Source: CAYMEK01 sp964389305 (GTDB lineage: Bacteria; Spirochaetota; Spirochaetia; SZUA-6; DRHE01). From it: 30,939 nt of DNA. Of the stretch, positions 1-8,605 are shown piece after piece; the stretch's first letter is position 1; each line of letters opens with the position of its first letter. The stretch spans positions 1 through 30,939 of the forward strand of contig CAYMEK010000055.1 in assembly GCA_964389305.1 (NCBI GenBank), given 5' to 3'. The notes below the pieces were generated by a model. The model did not search any database. It was not told where the DNA came from and saw only the letters and a program-made list of their open reading frames with translations. Both the position numbers and the translations under genes were made by a program.

Positions 1-284
1 GTCTATAGGCGAACTTCATTTGGGCGAAATTCTCGAGACCCCGTTCGGACCCTTCAGACAGCTCCCGGCTTGATGAGGCTTTTTACCCCCCCCGATATAT
101 ACCTTGTTCTCCGAGGCTTTTCATCTCTGGCGAGACTTGTACAGGCTACTCGAAATTAATATGATGCGTGAGAGACCGGTAAAGGAAGTACCGGGAAAGT
201 CAGGCAGATAGATATTGGATATAGTAGTGCTATACTTTGTCGAAGAAGCGATTTGTAAGTAAATTAAATAAAATGTAGGAAGCG
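1..284. other. Upstream region of dxr, possible tail of an unidentified CDS
   Basis: Plus-strand frame 2 is open from the window edge to a TGA at 71-73 and reads like a short protein tail (SIGELHLGEILETPFGPFRQ), but it matches no family I recognise. In T. pallidum the gene before dxr is cdsA, and this tail does not look like a CdsA C-terminus. A run of eight C lies at 86-93. A 6-bp inverted repeat (CCGGTA at 176-181, TACCGG at 189-194) follows. A weak promoter-like pair, TTGTCG at 237-242 and TAAATT at 260-265 with a 17-nt spacer, precedes dxr. The rest is AT-rich and shows no other gene. Confidence 0.3.
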
Positions 285-1451
285 ATGAAAAAAGTTGTCA
301 TTCTAGGTAGTACGGGTTCAATCGGAACGAATACACTTTCCGTAATCGAGCATTTTCCAGACAGGTTCTCCGTGGAGGCACTGTCCTGTCATAAAAGTAT
401 CGACAGACTAGGTGATCAAATACGCAGGTATTCGCCTGCTGCGGTCGCTGTCACCGAAGAGCTTACAAGCCACAGTTTCAGAGAACTGTGTAAAAACCAC
501 TCAGTCCGTCTCTTCCAAGGAAAAAACGGACAGCTGGACATGCTCGAGAGTATTGAAGCCGACATCGTTGTAAATGGTATCTCTGGTTCAAGCGGCTTGG
601 TACCGTCTATTAAAGCCATTGAGTGCGGTCGACAGTTATTAAACGCCAATAAGGAATCGATCGTTATGGCCGGTCCTATTATCATGAGGGCAGTTGAGAA
701 GAATGGGGTTCTCTTGATTCCCATTGATTCCGAACATTTTGCGATTTTCAGTCTCCTTCGCCAGGTTCCGGCTGCCTGTGTAGAACAGGTAATACTCACG
801 GCGTCTGGGGGAGCATTCAGAGATCTGCCGCTGGAAAGGTGGGGGGAAATCAGGTTGGAGGACGCTTTGACCCATCCCAATTGGGACATGGGCCCTAAGA
901 ATACTATTGATTCGGCCACAATGGCCAACAAGGGCCTCGAGCTTATCGAGACACACTATCTGTTCGGAGTGGATGTATCGAAAATCAAAGTGACAATTCA
1001 TCCGGAGAGCGCGGTACACTCCCTTGTCCGCACCATAGACGGGTTCTACTATGCCCAGATCAGTCAGCCGGATATGAGAATGGTGATCCAAAACGCTCTG
1101 ACCTATCCTGATTTGCAGTCCGCAGCTTTCGGCACAATGGATCTAGTTGGAAAGCAGTTCACGTTCCTACCCGTGGACTATAACAAGTACCGCTTACTTG
1201 CGTTGGCCTATCAAGCTATCGAGCAACGGGCCTCATATCCCATTGCCTTCAATGCGGCCAATGAGGTAGCCTATGAGTTTTTCTTGAGTAAAAGAATCTC
1301 CTTTGTTGAAATCCCTGAAATAGTCGAAGATACACTTAATTTATCCTGGTCTCAATCTGCCGAGACGGTCGAAAGCATTCTGGAAATCGACCGGAAGGCC
1401 AGGAGAAATGCTCTAAGTTTTGCTAAAACGAAGGCGAAGGCAGCTTCATAG
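285..1451 (+). CDS. dxr: 1-deoxy-D-xylulose 5-phosphate reductoisomerase
   Basis: This cytoplasmic enzyme converts 1-deoxy-D-xylulose 5-phosphate to 2-C-methyl-D-erythritol 4-phosphate with NADPH, the committed step of the MEP isoprenoid pathway. The 388-residue length is typical. The NADPH loop GSTGSIG is at residues 8-14 and NANKE at 120-124. The metal ligands appear as D148 and E150 in DSEH and E219 in NKGLE, with the substrate motifs GGAFRDL near 175 and THPNWDMG near 196. The ATG start has AGGAAG at 277-282. dxr followed by rseP is the usual spirochaete order. Codon use is clearly AT-richer than in rseP and everything downstream. Identification is secure. Confidence 0.97.
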   Translation: MKKVVILGSTGSIGTNTLSVIEHFPDRFSVEALSCHKSIDRLGDQIRRYSPAAVAVTEELTSHSFRELCKNHSVRLFQGKNGQLDMLESIEADIVVNGISGSSGLVPSIKAIECGRQLLNANKESIVMAGPIIMRAVEKNGVLLIPIDSEHFAIFSLLRQVPAACVEQVILTASGGAFRDLPLERWGEIRLEDALTHPNWDMGPKNTIDSATMANKGLELIETHYLFGVDVSKIKVTIHPESAVHSLVRTIDGFYYAQISQPDMRMVIQNALTYPDLQSAAFGTMDLVGKQFTFLPVDYNKYRLLALAYQAIEQRASYPIAFNAANEVAYEFFLSKRISFVEIPEIVEDTLNLSWSQSAETVESILEIDRKARRNALSFAKTKAKAAS

Positions 1452-1561
1452 GTCTATTCATTCTACTAGCCGCCAGGGATCTGGAGAGTTTAGCAGTTTG
1501 TGTCCAAGTACTCACGAGAGTGACAGTAATCAGGTGAATCGCCTGAAAAGGATTATCAGAC

Positions 1562-2905
1562 GTGGTATTAACGATTGTTTTCGGTATCATTGGATTTGGA
1601 ATTATTGTTTTTGTTCACGAGCTCGGTCACTTCATAGCGGCCAAGCGGGTGGGTGTCGAGGTGGAGACCTTCTCCATTGGCTGGGGAAAGAAGCTTGTCG
1701 GCTTCGATTATAAAGGCACCAACTACCGTATCTCCATGATTCCCTTCGGAGGCTACTGCAAGCTGAAGGGGGAGAATCCCGATGATCGGCGGGAGCAATG
1801 GGAGGAGGGCTCGTTTTTCGCCGTGCCCCCGTGGAAGAGGATTCTGACCGCAGCCGCCGGACCGCTGGCCAACGTTTTGTTCGCGCTCATCGTCCTGACT
1901 TTGATCTGGTGGATCGGTTTCAAGATCTATACGGACGGGAACCGGATCGTGCTGGCGTCGGACTACGAGCTGAGCGGCGTGTCAGAGCTTTCTCCTGCCG
2001 CCGAGGCGGGCCTGCAGACAGGTGATCGGATCGTAGCCATCAACGGCGAGCCGGTTACAAATTTCCAGGACATTCTGGAAACTGTTGCCACTTCCCCGGG
2101 CGAGCGACTTTCCGTGACAATCCAGCGACAGGGTCGGCTGCTCGAAACCGCTATTACCCCCGAACTTGATCTCGAAACGGGGGCGGGGAAAATCGGAGTC
2201 TATGCCTGGAGAGACCCGGTTGTCGGCCGCGTATCTCCGGGCGGCGCGGCGGCTGCGGCGGGCCTGAAGCCCGGAGACCGTATTGTAGAGGCCGGAGGGC
2301 AGCCGGTCCGCCAAACCATCGATTTCTACCAGCAGCTGCAGGCAAGGCCGAAGACCCTGGATATACGCTACTGGAGAGACTCATCGGTGGAGGAGTCGAC
2401 ACTGGTCGTCTCCTACAACGACCAGGGCGCCGCCGACCTGGGCATGACTTTCGAGGTTAGAGTTTACCCGTCTGAGCGGGTGGGGCTCGTAGGTGCGATT
2501 GGCAAAGGAGCGAAGGAAAGCTGGCAAACCCTCGTGCTCACCGTGAAAGGAATCGGGCTGCTGTTCCGCGGTGTGAACCTGCACAACGCCGTAGCCGGGC
2601 CTCTGCGGATCACCTACTACGTAGGTTCGGTGGCGACCAGCGGCTTCAGCCTGGGAATCTCACAGGGCCTGGTATCGTATTTCCGCTTTCTCTGCCTGCT
2701 GAGCATCGTTTTGTTTCTGATTAATCTGCTGCCGATTCCCGGTTTGGACGGGGGTCAGATCGTCGTGTTCGGTGTGGAAGCCGTCCGGGGCAAGGCGCTT
2801 GATCCCAAGGTGATCGGCCGCATTCAGATGATCAGCTTCTCCCTCCTGATCCTGATAACAGTACTGGCAACCTTCAGCGACATCCTTTTCTTCATGGGGA
2901 AATAG
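1562..2905 (+). CDS. rseP: RseP-family site-2 zinc metalloprotease
   Basis: This inner-membrane M50 protease cuts transmembrane substrates, classically anti-sigma factors or signal-peptide remnants. HELGH at residues 19-23 in the first membrane segment supplies the zinc ligands and catalytic glutamate. NLLPIPGLDGG at 388-398 supplies the third ligand, D396. Two PDZ domains lie between them, at about 125-205 and 207-290, each with a GDRIV core; two tandem PDZs as in E. coli RseP. The 447-residue length fits the family. The start is GTG with AAAAGGA at 1546-1552. It lies 110 nt after dxr, probably in one transcript, and 6 nt before the CpXC gene. The substrate in this organism cannot be read from the sequence. 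Confidence 0.95.
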   Translation: MVLTIVFGIIGFGIIVFVHELGHFIAAKRVGVEVETFSIGWGKKLVGFDYKGTNYRISMIPFGGYCKLKGENPDDRREQWEEGSFFAVPPWKRILTAAAGPLANVLFALIVLTLIWWIGFKIYTDGNRIVLASDYELSGVSELSPAAEAGLQTGDRIVAINGEPVTNFQDILETVATSPGERLSVTIQRQGRLLETAITPELDLETGAGKIGVYAWRDPVVGRVSPGGAAAAAGLKPGDRIVEAGGQPVRQTIDFYQQLQARPKTLDIRYWRDSSVEESTLVVSYNDQGAADLGMTFEVRVYPSERVGLVGAIGKGAKESWQTLVLTVKGIGLLFRGVNLHNAVAGPLRITYYVGSVATSGFSLGISQGLVSYFRFLCLLSIVLFLINLLPIPGLDGGQIVVFGVEAVRGKALDPKVIGRIQMISFSLLILITVLATFSDILFFMGK

Positions 2906-2911
2906 ACACGG

Positions 2912-3535
2912 ATGAAACAAAGAATAGTCTGTTTCTGTGAGCACAGCTTCGAAACCGACATACCCACGATGGTCGACCTCGGCCGGGAGCCGGAGGTGGA
3001 GGAGGAGATCGTCAGAGGAGAGTTCCTCAACGTCCGCTGCCCTGCCTGCGGTAAGGTCTTGAAACCGGAGTTTCCGGTGTTCATAAAGGACCCTCAGGCG
3101 GAGAACAGCATTTTCTTCGTTCCCGAGCTCGATCGGAGCGCCTTTTACCGGGGAAACCTTCCCTACAGCCTTCAGGAGGCGAATCGGGTGGCTATAGGCT
3201 ACGAGGAGCTGGCGGAAAAGTTCATGATCAAGCGTAACGGTCTTGATGACCGGGTACTGGAGATCGTAAAGTACTATCTGCTCGGCAAGATCTTGGAGGA
3301 CTTCGAAGGTGAGAAGGAAGTGCGGATCCTTTTCTCCAAACGGGAGGCAGACAACGTGTTTTTCACCGTTCACGGCTGGAAGGAGGAGGAGGTAGGCGTT
3401 CTGAAAGTCACCCGTGAAACGCTGGACAAAGCCGCAGCCCAGCTCGAAGAGAAACGCATCCAGGAGCCGTTTTCCGAAATCCTCAACGCTCCCTATATCT
3501 CAATAAACAAGCTATACGCGGAAGGCCTGGATTGA
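2912..3535 (+). CDS. CpXC-domain protein
   Basis: The 207-residue protein begins with paired cysteines at C7 and C9 and has CPAC at residues 43-46. This is the arrangement of the CpXC family, whose four cysteines probably bind zinc. No signal peptide or membrane segment is visible, so it should be cytoplasmic. The rest, with an acidic middle and a lysine/glutamate-rich end, resembles no catalytic domain I know, and the family's function is not established. It starts 6 nt after rseP. Its TGA stop overlaps the TTG start of the next gene (TTGA), so translation of the two is probably coupled. Confidence 0.8.
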   Translation: MKQRIVCFCEHSFETDIPTMVDLGREPEVEEEIVRGEFLNVRCPACGKVLKPEFPVFIKDPQAENSIFFVPELDRSAFYRGNLPYSLQEANRVAIGYEELAEKFMIKRNGLDDRVLEIVKYYLLGKILEDFEGEKEVRILFSKREADNVFFTVHGWKEEEVGVLKVTRETLDKAAAQLEEKRIQEPFSEILNAPYISINKLYAEGLD

Positions 3536-5517
3536 AACGGAGCTGCCTGAGCGGCACCCTGATCCTGCTGGTCTGCATCCTGCTGCCCGCCCAGGTGAAC
3601 AGGCCTCCGATAAACATCAGCCACTTCGGCAGGATCACCGACCTGCTTTATGACGGCGAGCGGCAGCTTTTATTCAGCAGCGGAGAAGACGGCACCGTGA
3701 GGATTTGGAACACGGCAACCGGAGCTCTGGAATCCACGCTGCGGCTGTCTCATCGACCCGTACTGAAGATCGCGGTGCATCCCTCGCAGCCCTATATCGC
3801 GGCCCTGATCGGCGAAAGGCTTTCGGCCGACACACTGGTAGCCTGGAACTGGGAGCGTCAGCGACGCATCTTCACCATAGAGTCGGAGCAGCAGTTTTTG
3901 TACCTCGGTTATTCGCCCCGAGGGAGCTACCTGTTTTACAGCCAGGCGGATTATAACAGCCTTACTGCCGTGAATCCCAGGACCGGCAGGGTTCTTCCTT
4001 ATATGGGTAGGGGCTTCGGCATCGTTTCTTATTTTACCGTGGGCCGCAATGAAGGCAATATCATGACCTACCAGCCTTCGGGCCGTCTCAGCTACCGGGA
4101 CATTCGAACCAGCCGGATCGTCAAGGAGGTGAAAACGCTTCCGGACCTCTCCTGCATACGCATTTCTCCCAACAACTGCTTCATCGCGGCCTCCAGCGGG
4201 TCCTTCCTGGTGATAATAGACTTGCTGAACGGCGAACTGGTTGATAGAACCCGTCAGGCTGGGATTCTGGACCTCAGCTTCTCCCCGGCCGGGAACGAGA
4301 TTGCCGGGATCGTTGAAACCGAAGGGGCGACGGAGTTGAGAAAGTGGTATTTCGGAGGAAACCGGCTCATCGAGCTAGCCTCGGCCCCTGAAGGCTCGGT
4401 TCCAGGATTGTGTTCCCTCGACTACGGAGAAGGGGAGCTGTACCTGGCGGACAGAAGGGGTACTATTTTTTCGCTTTCTGCGGGGGGGGAACGGGAGGTT
4501 CTGAGCGAAGACCGCCGCTTGCAGGTCTCCGGATTGGCCTTCCGGGGCAGCTCCATGGCGGTCGGCTCGAGTGAGGGAATCACAATCTACGATTCAGAGT
4601 TTTTCAATACCGATTACATCAAACGGGAGATGGGCACGCTCGAGGTTCGGGAGCTGAAATACCCCAATCCGTTTTCCACTGCCGTGGGCCTGGCCTACCT
4701 GGACGAACGGCGGCTGCTCGTTTGGACCAAGAGCGAGGAGCCGGGCCGCATGGCCGTGCTCGACTCGTGGTACGGAGGCAGTCGGGAGATACCGGTGTCC
4801 TTCGAATCCCCGATCAAGCAAGTCACCGCATCGGAGCAGGGTATTGCCGTGGTAGAGAAAAGCGGTCTGGGACGTATCCTGGACCCGGGCAGCTTCGCCA
4901 CCACCTTCCGGTACCACGCCCCCGGGCTGAACAAGCTTGTTTTCGCCTTTGGTGACACCCTGATCGGCGCCAAGACCAGCCTTTCCACCTTCGGGGGTCC
5001 GCTGCTGCAGATCAACCGGCGCACCGGGGAGACGGTCCCCATCCAGGAACCCAGCCTGTTCGTCTACGATGTGTTGTACAGCGAGCAGGAAGGGCGTACC
5101 GGCAGCCTGTATTGTCTGGCGGTAGAAGAGAAGTCGGACGGGATCCGCACGCTCCTCAAATCCCATTCGGGCTTTACTTTCGAGAGAAGCAGGATCCTGG
5201 TAGAGTTTCAAGGTGAGGATCTCGGCGCTTCCCTGGCGAGCGACGACGTCGGGAGGATCTATACTTCTTTGGGGTACAGGATGGTCGAGGTGACCGGAAA
5301 TGGAAGGATCGAGGTGCTTGAAGATTCGCTGGAAGTACCGCGGAGCCTGTTCGTGCACGGGGACAAAATCTTTTCGCTGAACCGCGATTCCTCCATTTCG
5401 ATTTGGGGAATTGGATCACACCGCCTGATCTTCAACCTCTTGTTCTTCAAGGATGGTACCTGGAGCGCGGTCACACCGGAAGGTGAAGTGCGCAGCGGCG
5501 GGGGCTTTCAGTCGTGA
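3532..5517 (+). CDS. Exported WD40-like beta-propeller protein
   Basis: The N-terminus has a basic start (MKRSC), a hydrophobic stretch and LLPAQ, which looks like a signal peptide of about 21 residues, so the protein is probably periplasmic. Residues 31-64 form a good WD40 repeat ending in GTVRIWN. A second, weaker repeat ends in TLVAWNW, and blade-like segments recur to the end, closing with SISIWGIG. About seven or more blades would fit 661 residues. Cysteine at residue 15 is not in a good lipobox. The start is TTG overlapping the previous stop, chosen because the signal peptide begins exactly there. The 3' end overlaps the convergent ComFB gene by 10 nt. A scaffold role is an inference. 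Confidence 0.75.
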   Translation: MKRSCLSGTLILLVCILLPAQVNRPPINISHFGRITDLLYDGERQLLFSSGEDGTVRIWNTATGALESTLRLSHRPVLKIAVHPSQPYIAALIGERLSADTLVAWNWERQRRIFTIESEQQFLYLGYSPRGSYLFYSQADYNSLTAVNPRTGRVLPYMGRGFGIVSYFTVGRNEGNIMTYQPSGRLSYRDIRTSRIVKEVKTLPDLSCIRISPNNCFIAASSGSFLVIIDLLNGELVDRTRQAGILDLSFSPAGNEIAGIVETEGATELRKWYFGGNRLIELASAPEGSVPGLCSLDYGEGELYLADRRGTIFSLSAGGEREVLSEDRRLQVSGLAFRGSSMAVGSSEGITIYDSEFFNTDYIKREMGTLEVRELKYPNPFSTAVGLAYLDERRLLVWTKSEEPGRMAVLDSWYGGSREIPVSFESPIKQVTASEQGIAVVEKSGLGRILDPGSFATTFRYHAPGLNKLVFAFGDTLIGAKTSLSTFGGPLLQINRRTGETVPIQEPSLFVYDVLYSEQEGRTGSLYCLAVEEKSDGIRTLLKSHSGFTFERSRILVEFQGEDLGASLASDDVGRIYTSLGYRMVEVTGNGRIEVLEDSLEVPRSLFVHGDKIFSLNRDSSISIWGIGSHRLIFNLLFFKDGTWSAVTPEGEVRSGGGFQS

Positions 5518-5798
5518 GGCGGATTGGTTTTCACCTTGAGTATACCCTCGGTTACAGCCCGCTGTACCTCATCCAGATAGGCGTTTCGCTCGCTTCGCTC
5601 GGCATAAACGGTATCGAGTAGCGATACCCGATAACGGGGTCGTACCTTGTTCAAGGCGTAGGCGGCGATGTCGAGAATACATTCCTGACAAGTGCACAGA
5701 TCGGGAAAGCGGGGCACCTGTCTGCCGACCTCTTCAATCACCAGGGCTTCGGCCTCATTCAGCAGGCTGTCGAAATTATAGCGTTCGGCAAATCCCAC
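5508..5798 (-). CDS. ComFB-family protein
   Basis: This 96-residue protein carries the ComFB signature: three clustered cysteines CTCQEC (C35, C37, C40) followed by DIAAYALN and RPRYRV at residues 43-58. ComFB was named from the Bacillus comF operon. Some cyanobacterial members have been reported as cyclic-dinucleotide receptors, so a signalling role is possible, but nothing here proves ligand binding. No competence genes are nearby. The GTG start lies 6 nt after the dnaB stop and has no clear ribosome binding site, suggesting translational coupling to dnaB. Its 3' end overlaps the WD40 gene on the other strand by 10 nt. Confidence 0.82.
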   Translation of the reverse strand: MGFAERYNFDSLLNEAEALVIEEVGRQVPRFPDLCTCQECILDIAAYALNKVRPRYRVSLLDTVYAERSERNAYLDEVQRAVTEGILKVKTNPPHD

Positions 5799-5804
5799 GG
5801 TTTT

Positions 5805-7151
5805 TCAGGCGCTCTGTGCCGATCTACTCAGATTTTCGAATTTCGTATACTCGGGGATAAAGGCAATCTTTATGTTGCCCACGGGTCCGTTACGCTGCTT
5901 GGCCACGATGAGATCCGTCTCCACATTCCTGGGCAGGTCACGCTCGCCCTCGCCCGCCAGCCTCTCCCTGTGCAGAAAAATCACCACGTCGGCGTCCTGC
6001 TCGATCGAGCCGGACTCCCTCAAATCGGCCAGGTTCGGTTGTTTACCCTCGCTCTCGCGGCGCACCTGGGAGAGAGCCACCACGGGTATATCCAGTTCCC
6101 TGGCCAGAGCCTTGAGTGAACGGCTGATTTCGGCAATCTGCTCGTGCCGGGGCAGGTCCCGGTTTTCCGAGGTAATCAGGGTAAGGTAGTCAATGAAGAT
6201 GATGGCCACGTTGAACTGGTGCTTCATCCGGCGAGCCAGGGCCCGTAAATCGAGCAGTCTGAGGGAAGGGGTGTCCTCGATATACAGCGGCGCCTCGTAG
6301 ATCTTACTGGCCGCCTCGGTCAGTTTGTGGAAGTCGGAAGGTTTGAGGAATCCCGAGCGGAGGCTGTTGGAGCGAATCCTGGCCTCGCTGGCCAGGAGCC
6401 TCTGCATCAGAGCCATACTGGACATCTCCAGGGTGAAGTAGCCCACCGGAAATTTGTTGTGGATGGCCATGTTGGCCGCCATGGTCAGGGCCAGAGCCGT
6501 CTTGCCCACCGAGGGCCGGGCGCCGATAACAATAAACTCCGAGTTCTGAAATCCGGTGGTAAGTACGTCGAGATCGGTGAAGCCGGAGGGAATGCCGATG
6601 TAGGCATCCTTGGTATGGTAGAGTTTCTCGATGGCCTCTATAGTCCTGGAGACAATCTCCTTGGCCGGTTGAAAGCTTCCCGAATGCTGCTTATCCGTGA
6701 TCTCGAAGATCCGGCGCTCGGCCTCCTCGATGATCAGCCGCACGTCCTGGGATTCATCATAAGAATCGGAGGTGATCTGGGAAGCGATTCTGGCCAGGTT
6801 GCGACGGATGCTGCATTCCTGGACGATCTGGGCATAGTACCTGACATTGGCGCTGGTGGGAACCGCCGAGGTCAGACTGGATATATAGGCCGCACCGCCG
6901 CAGGCCTCCAAAAGATCGTTGCTCTTCAGCTCTTCGGTAAGCGTTATCAGGTCGATGGCCTCGTTTCTATCGAACAAGTCCAGGATAGCCTGGTACACGC
7001 GCTGGTGTGCTGTCTTGTAGAAATCCTCCGCTCTAAGGTAGCGAATGACGGTGCTGAGCGCCTCGGAGTCCAGAAGCAGGGCGCCCAGGGTGGCGATTTC
7101 CGCCTCCTGATTGTAGGGAGGTACCTTGTCCTTCAAGCTCGTCGTTGCCAT
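5805..7151 (-). CDS. dnaB: Replicative DNA helicase DnaB
   Basis: This is the hexameric 5'-3' helicase of the replication fork. The N-terminal DnaB domain occupies residues 10-110, including PPYNQEAEIATLGALL. After a linker comes the RecA-like domain with Walker A GARPSVGKT at 210-218, Walker B IIFID at 317-321, and the DNA-binding/arginine-finger region from SQVRRESEG to SGSIEQDADVV at 361-390. The 448 residues fit the family and no intein is present. It is downstream of rplI with a 9-nt gap. The order rpsF, ssb, rpsR, membrane protein, rplI, dnaB equals that in T. pallidum. Confidence 0.97.
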   Translation of the reverse strand: MATTSLKDKVPPYNQEAEIATLGALLLDSEALSTVIRYLRAEDFYKTAHQRVYQAILDLFDRNEAIDLITLTEELKSNDLLEACGGAAYISSLTSAVPTSANVRYYAQIVQECSIRRNLARIASQITSDSYDESQDVRLIIEEAERRIFEITDKQHSGSFQPAKEIVSRTIEAIEKLYHTKDAYIGIPSGFTDLDVLTTGFQNSEFIVIGARPSVGKTALALTMAANMAIHNKFPVGYFTLEMSSMALMQRLLASEARIRSNSLRSGFLKPSDFHKLTEAASKIYEAPLYIEDTPSLRLLDLRALARRMKHQFNVAIIFIDYLTLITSENRDLPRHEQIAEISRSLKALARELDIPVVALSQVRRESEGKQPNLADLRESGSIEQDADVVIFLHRERLAGEGERDLPRNVETDLIVAKQRNGPVGNIKIAFIPEYTKFENLSRSAQSA

Positions 7152-7160
7152 GACGAGAGT

Positions 7161-7616
7161 CTATTTCTCTTCGGCAGCCTCGACCACGACTTTGACCCTG
7201 GCCTCTTCGTTGCCGTAAAGCTTGATTTTCACCTGGTGGTTCCCGACCATACGGATGTTGTGCTCGGGAACCTCGATTCTCTTTTTTTCGATTGTATATC
7301 CCCGCGATTCGAGCTGCTGGGCGATCAGAGCGTTGTTTACCGACCCGAACAGCTTCCCGCTCTCCCCGGCCGGCATGGTGAATACCAGCTCTTCACCCTC
7401 CAGCCTCTCTTTCATGCTCATGGCTTCGCGTCGTTTCTCCTCTTTGCGCTGCGAAATCGCGGCTCGCCTGCCCTCGAGCTGGATCAGGGTTTGTTTGCTG
7501 TACGGCAGAACGATTTTCCTGGGTAGCAAATAGTTGCGGGCGTAGCCGTCGGCCACTTCCTTGATATCTCCTTCTTCGCCCAATCCGGCGACATCCTGAT
7601 TCAGGATCACTTTCAT
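7161..7616 (-). CDS. rplI: 50S ribosomal protein L9
   Basis: The N-terminal L9 signature is clear: MKVILNQDVAGLGEEGDIKE, then YARNYLLPRKIV at about residues 28-39. A long charged connecting helix follows (about 40-75, ISQRKEEKRREAM), then the C-terminal domain with GKLFGSV at about 86-92. The 151 residues are normal. L9 binds 23S rRNA near the L1 stalk and influences frame maintenance. AGGAG lies upstream within the tail of the preceding gene, whose stop is 3 nt away, so the two are co-transcribed. Confidence 0.96.
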   Translation of the reverse strand: MKVILNQDVAGLGEEGDIKEVADGYARNYLLPRKIVLPYSKQTLIQLEGRRAAISQRKEEKRREAMSMKERLEGEELVFTMPAGESGKLFGSVNNALIAQQLESRGYTIEKKRIEVPEHNIRMVGNHQVKIKLYGNEEARVKVVVEAAEEK

Positions 7617-7619
7617 GGT

Positions 7620-8603
7620 TTACACGCTGCTCCTTTCCTTTGTGCGGTATTTAAGCCATATCTCGGAAACACCCAATCCCGGAACAAGGATCAGGAAAGC
7701 GAGGTTGATCCGCGGGGTAAACGCCAGTATGACAATCGCCAGGATCAAAAGCCAGCGGAACCCTATGGGGAGTTTCACCCGGCGTAAGCCGAAACGGATG
7801 ATTCCGACTCCGGCGATCGCATAGAGAAACAACATGATCAACAGGACATTCCAGGCCAGGATTTCCAGAAAACCGAGCCGGACGACCAGGCTCAACAGCA
7901 CCGCAGCCAGTGCGCCGATCAATGGCCAGATATAGCTGTCCGGCAGCCTGAAATCTACGATCCGGGTAATTGCCGGGCGTCTGCCCAGGGAGCGTGAGCC
8001 CAATACAGTTCCCAGCCACCAGGAAAAGGTGAGCAGGAAAAAGTAATCGAACATAAACGAGCGCAACAGGAAGGTCTTGCTGATTTGCATGAGGGTATCC
8101 GTTGAAAGAGACGCCGCACCGGAGAGCACTCCGAAGCTATCCGGTTGGCTGAAAGCCCTGTTCATGCTCGCGGACAGGCTGTCGAATATCTTCCGAATCT
8201 CGGTGTTGAACACCTCATTACCGCGCAGATAGATAATCACGGGCACAGAGACCACCCCGGCAAGAGCGGTGGCAGCGAGCAGCCTTGGAACTCGCGGCAT
8301 ACGAAAACGCTCGAGTCCTTCCATAAGCTCCGGAAGCTGGATCAGTGCCAGCCCCCCAACAAGTAGCAGCACCGTGACGCTTTCGATTATTAGAAATGGT
8401 GTGGCTGCCGGCTCACCGGTTCCACCCTGGATGAGAATCCTGACCAGCAGAATCGAGGCTACCGCCAGCGTAGCGGCCACGGCGAAGTTCTTTCTGCCCT
8501 TTCTGGCCAGCGCCGCCTGAAGAGGAATCAGGAACAGGACAAATCCCATCCCCAGATGGTATAGAAGAGTGGATACGGCGGCAAAAACTATAGCTTCGAT
8601 CAC
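7620..8603 (-). CDS. Polytopic membrane protein, DUF2232/YybS-like
   Basis: The 327 residues contain about eight hydrophobic segments, paired at the N-terminus (residues 1-70), around 85-125 and through 190-310, with short basic loops. Location between rpsR and rplI is the position of the YybS/DUF2232 family in many bacteria and of TP0059 in T. pallidum, which supports the family call more than any single motif. The start is GTG with GAGAAG upstream, 2 nt beyond the rpsR stop. The C-terminus ends in a short basic tail. Function is unknown; a transporter-like fold is only an inference. Confidence 0.7.
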   Translation of the reverse strand: MIEAIVFAAVSTLLYHLGMGFVLFLIPLQAALARKGRKNFAVAATLAVASILLVRILIQGGTGEPAATPFLIIESVTVLLLVGGLALIQLPELMEGLERFRMPRVPRLLAATALAGVVSVPVIIYLRGNEVFNTEIRKIFDSLSASMNRAFSQPDSFGVLSGAASLSTDTLMQISKTFLLRSFMFDYFFLLTFSWWLGTVLGSRSLGRRPAITRIVDFRLPDSYIWPLIGALAAVLLSLVVRLGFLEILAWNVLLIMLFLYAIAGVGIIRFGLRRVKLPIGFRWLLILAIVILAFTPRINLAFLILVPGLGVSEIWLKYRTKERSSV

Positions 8604-8605
8604 CG

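Noticed and set aside
6327..7526. Plus-strand open frame of 399 codons across dnaB and rplI
   Set aside because: It lies over two certain genes and its translation shows no family motif.
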